A stretch of 35,501 nucleotides of DNA from Phycisphaerae bacterium (GTDB lineage Bacteria > Planctomycetota > Phycisphaerae > Phycisphaerales > UBA1924), in NCBI GenBank assembly GCA_016794925.1, contig JAEUIW010000025.1:1-35501 (forward strand), in the 5' to 3' direction. Shown here one piece after another: positions 34,213 to 35,501 of the stretch. Numbering within the stretch: position 1 is the stretch's first letter; every line of letters starts with the position of its first letter. Both the position numbers and the translations under genes were made by a program. The notes under the pieces are model-generated. The model saw nothing but the letters and a program-made list of their open reading frames with translations. It made no database searches and had not been told where the DNA came from.

Positions 34213-34653
34213 CTACACGATCATGATCACAGTGCGCAATCGCGCAACCGTGTCTGGCGGTCGAACACGGATGTCGATCCGCGAAGAACAGCCATGAACA
34301 ACAGGGTCAAACGCGAACGAACAGAGCACCGCAAGGGTCACGGGCGGCAGCGTGAGTTCCGCATGAACACCCTGCTTGGGCTGCGTGAGCAGATGGTGCG
34401 CAAGATCATGGTCTTCACCGACTGGACGATCCTCGCACGGCGGCAACCCTTCTTGAGCCGACTCGTCGAGCAGGTTCCGCTCAGCACCTGATCGAAGGCA
34501 GGTGCTCTGCTCGTCCTTCTCGCACACCCACTCCAAGCGCTTGCCGGTCTCTGACGTGCATTCGACTGGGCCAAGCGCATGCAACGCCAAATCCACCCCG
34601 AATGAGAACAGGCAGAGCCAAGCGGTCAGGGTATGGACAAGCGAGCGTCGCAT
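34213..34653 (-). CDS. Small exported protein heading RND operon 3
   Basis: A 146-residue protein from ATG 34651-34653. The start is uncertain because no good Shine-Dalgarno is visible, and the frame is open to 34716. The signal peptide is RRSLVHTLTAWLCLFSFGVD. The mature part has scattered Cys (ECTSETG, WVCEKDE, TCLRSG, PPCEDR) and His (HDLAHHLL). It ends with a hydrophobic strand (TLAVLCSFAFDPV), then VRPPDTVARLRTVIMIV. The ending matches the layout of the small proteins at 26756-27223 and 7453-7869. It is the first gene of the long minus-strand metal cluster, just downstream of a perfect 16-base dyad. Confidence 0.6.
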   Translation of the reverse strand: MRRSLVHTLTAWLCLFSFGVDLALHALGPVECTSETGKRLEWVCEKDEQSTCLRSGAERNLLDESAQEGLPPCEDRPVGEDHDLAHHLLTQPKQGVHAELTLPPVTLAVLCSFAFDPVVHGCSSRIDIRVRPPDTVARLRTVIMIV

Positions 34654-34666
34654 GCGGTGCGGGTCG

Positions 34667-34695
34667 ATGATAGGCGTAGCCCAATCGGGATTGGG
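34667..34695 (-). promoter_or_regulatory. Perfect dyad and -10-like box before the minus-strand metal operon
   Basis: CCCAATC (34680-34686) and GATTGGG (34689-34695) are perfect 7-bp inverted repeats with a 2-base centre. On the minus strand, TATCAT (34672-34667), one mismatch from the -10 consensus, lies 7 bases downstream, 14 bases before the first ATG. A dyad placed just upstream of a -10 box at the head of a metal operon is typical of an operator. No clear -35 box was found. Confidence 0.45.
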
Positions 34696-34924
34696 TGTTC
34701 CGGTCGTTCTGAGCACTCAGGAGATTGGCATGTCGGCCGCTCAGGTGCAGCCGGGCGGCGATTCCAGCGTTGGAGAGTCTCGGCTCTCCACTCGCGTGAT
34801 CGCGGTATCCCCCATCTACGGGCCCAGGTGCGCCTGGCCACGACGCGGCACGCCATCTCCTGTCCGTCCGATGCTGGCCGGGACTAGGCGCGTGTTCGGG
34901 AGTCATCGCGGACCTCCAGTACCC

Positions 34925-34957
34925 AGTTGCCCACATCCGGGGCGAAGTTGCCCACAT
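34925..34957. repeat. Tandem direct repeat AGTTGCCCACAT
   Basis: The 12-base sequence AGTTGCCCACAT occurs at 34925-34936 and again at 34946-34957, a 21-base period with an unrelated GC-rich spacer. Repeats of this kind near element ends resemble the multiple terminal repeats of IS21-family insertion sequences. No transposase is seen nearby, so this would be a remnant. A binding site for a phasing protein is the alternative. Confidence 0.4.
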
Positions 34958-35031
34958 GTTGCGGATTGGCGGCGAATCCTCGCGGCTTTGCCTTGCCGGT
35001 TGGCGAGTGTCATGGCTTCATGTGTCACAAC

Positions 35032-35048
35032 GCGGGGCGGAACCCCGC
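35032..35048 (+). promoter_or_regulatory. Hairpin before the right-edge gene
   Basis: GCGGGG (35032-35037) pairs with CCCCGC (35043-35048) around CGGAA. It abuts the AAAGGAG ribosome-binding region of the gene that begins at 35065. It may act as a leader structure. Confidence 0.35.
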
Positions 35049-35064
35049 AAAGGAGACCACGAAC

Positions 35065-35501
35065 ATGAACGCGAAGAAGAACACGAAGACGACGACGAAC
35101 AAGGCCAAGGCCCTCCACATGGCGGCGGCGACGGAAGCGATCCGCAACCGCCTCGGGTTGGAAACGCTCGAGGACCGCAAACGCGACGCCCTCGACTTCC
35201 ACAACATCTCGGTGGCCAGCATCCGGGACGCGATCGCCATCGCCTTCGAGGCGGGGTTCGCGGCGGGCAGCGGAGCACCCGCCCCCTTCAAGTTCGACCC
35301 CGCCGACCCGGGCGAGATGCTCGACACGCTGGAGATCACCAAAAGGACCGGACGCCCGACGGGCGGGACATGGGTAAAGGGGAACATCGCGGGCCACGCC
35401 TTCGAGGCGCTGGTCTTCCCCGAGCACGCGACCGACGCCGCCTTCGAACTCGACGACAGCCGCATCTCGAAGCTCTGGCTTCAAGAGCACTTCACGCACG
35501 C
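35065..35501 (+). CDS. DUF6900-like accessory protein (3' end outside the window)
   Basis: ATG 35065 is preceded by AAAGGAG at about 9 bases. At least 145 residues are visible and the frame is open at the right edge. After a Lys/Thr-rich start, residues 22-68 (IRNRLGLETLEDRKRDALDF, then HNISVASIRDAIAIAFEAGFAAG) match the pattern I recall for DUF6900: L-IETLE-R--D-LDFH---V--I--A---A---G. Residues 93-140 (KRTGRPTGGTWVKGNIAGHAF, EALVFPEHA, DDSRISKLWL) resemble a second accessory domain often found beside it, possibly DUF7713. These domains are frequent on plasmids and integrated elements and have no known activity. It marks the return from metal-resistance cargo to mobile-element genes. Confidence 0.6.
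   Translation, partial: MNAKKNTKTTTNKAKALHMAAATEAIRNRLGLETLEDRKRDALDFHNISVASIRDAIAIAFEAGFAAGSGAPAPFKFDPADPGEMLDTLEITKRTGRPTGGTWVKGNIAGHAFEALVFPEHATDAAFELDDSRISKLWLQEHFTH

Larger units (their letters stand above)
34654..35064. other. 411-bp gene-free gap at the right end of the metal island
   Basis: No convincing gene is present. It holds, left to right: the operator-like dyad (34680-34695); a short dyad CTGAG-CA-CTCAG (34709-34720); TGGAGAG/CTCTCCA around 6 bases (34771-34790); a 12-base direct repeat (34925-34957); and a hairpin before the right-edge gene (35032-35048). It probably contains divergent promoters for the minus-strand metal operon and the plus-strand gene at 35065, plus a possible element boundary. 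Confidence 0.5.

Noticed and set aside
34481..34957. Minus-strand frame upstream of the first small exported protein
   Set aside because: It overlaps the small exported protein gene in another frame and contains the dyads and direct repeat; no protein-like pattern.

Overview
The window is high-GC bacterial DNA. Gene content and protein style suggest a planctomycete of the Phycisphaerae type or a relative: very long CusA-like pumps, twin HMBD motifs, a DUF3347 tail, and accessory genes of the kind common on mobile DNA of such bacteria. That placement is inference. No rRNA, tRNA, CRISPR array or intact transposase was seen. The core is a heavy-metal resistance island of about 27 kb, flanked on both sides by accessory genes of mobile-element character.

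Left flank (1-5651). A gene ends at base 40. Next is a minus-strand remnant of a restriction-modification system: a nuclease-methyltransferase gene with one apparent frameshift, and a specificity gene cut off after about 75 codons. Upstream of it on the same strand lie a sigma-factor-like protein, a small helix-turn-helix protein and a large uncharacterised protein. A GIY-YIG-like small protein diverges from these.

Transition (5669-7204). A strong hairpin separates convergent genes. Beyond it lie a minus-strand methyltransferase and an exported acetolactate-decarboxylase-like lipoprotein.

Plus-strand metal cluster (7453-17807). The order is: small Cys-rich exported protein; TolC-type outer-membrane lipoprotein; CusB-like fusion protein with two HMBD motifs and a DUF3347 tail (apparent N-terminal frameshift); CusA-type RND pump with two large insertions; triple-repeat YHS/TRASH-like protein; 59-residue Cys-rich membrane protein; HMA-MauE fusion. 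An antisense thioredoxin-like lipoprotein sits between the cusB-like and cusA-like genes. The pump's TM4 signature fits monovalent Cu/Ag export.

Minus-strand metal cluster (34653-17840). Reading downstream, the order is: small exported protein, TolC, fusion protein, RND pump; then again small exported protein, TolC, fusion protein, RND pump; then a twin-motif WCxEH lipoprotein and a P1B-type ATPase of the ZntA/CadA class. Both pumps carry the DFG-x2-VD-x6-EN signature of divalent-cation exporters. All ten genes share one strand and could form one or two long operons.

Right flank. After a 411-bp gap with dyads and a 12-bp direct repeat, a DUF6900-like gene runs off the right edge.

Together the genes would move Cu/Ag and Zn/Cd/Co from cytoplasm to periplasm (P-ATPase), bind them in the periplasm (YHS-like, WCxEH and Cys-rich small proteins) and expel them across both membranes (three tripartite RND systems). 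The most novel-looking element is the set of three small exported proteins, one at the head of each RND operon, which share a layout and a C-terminal PP...hydrophobic ending. No metal-responsive regulator is recognisable in the window.
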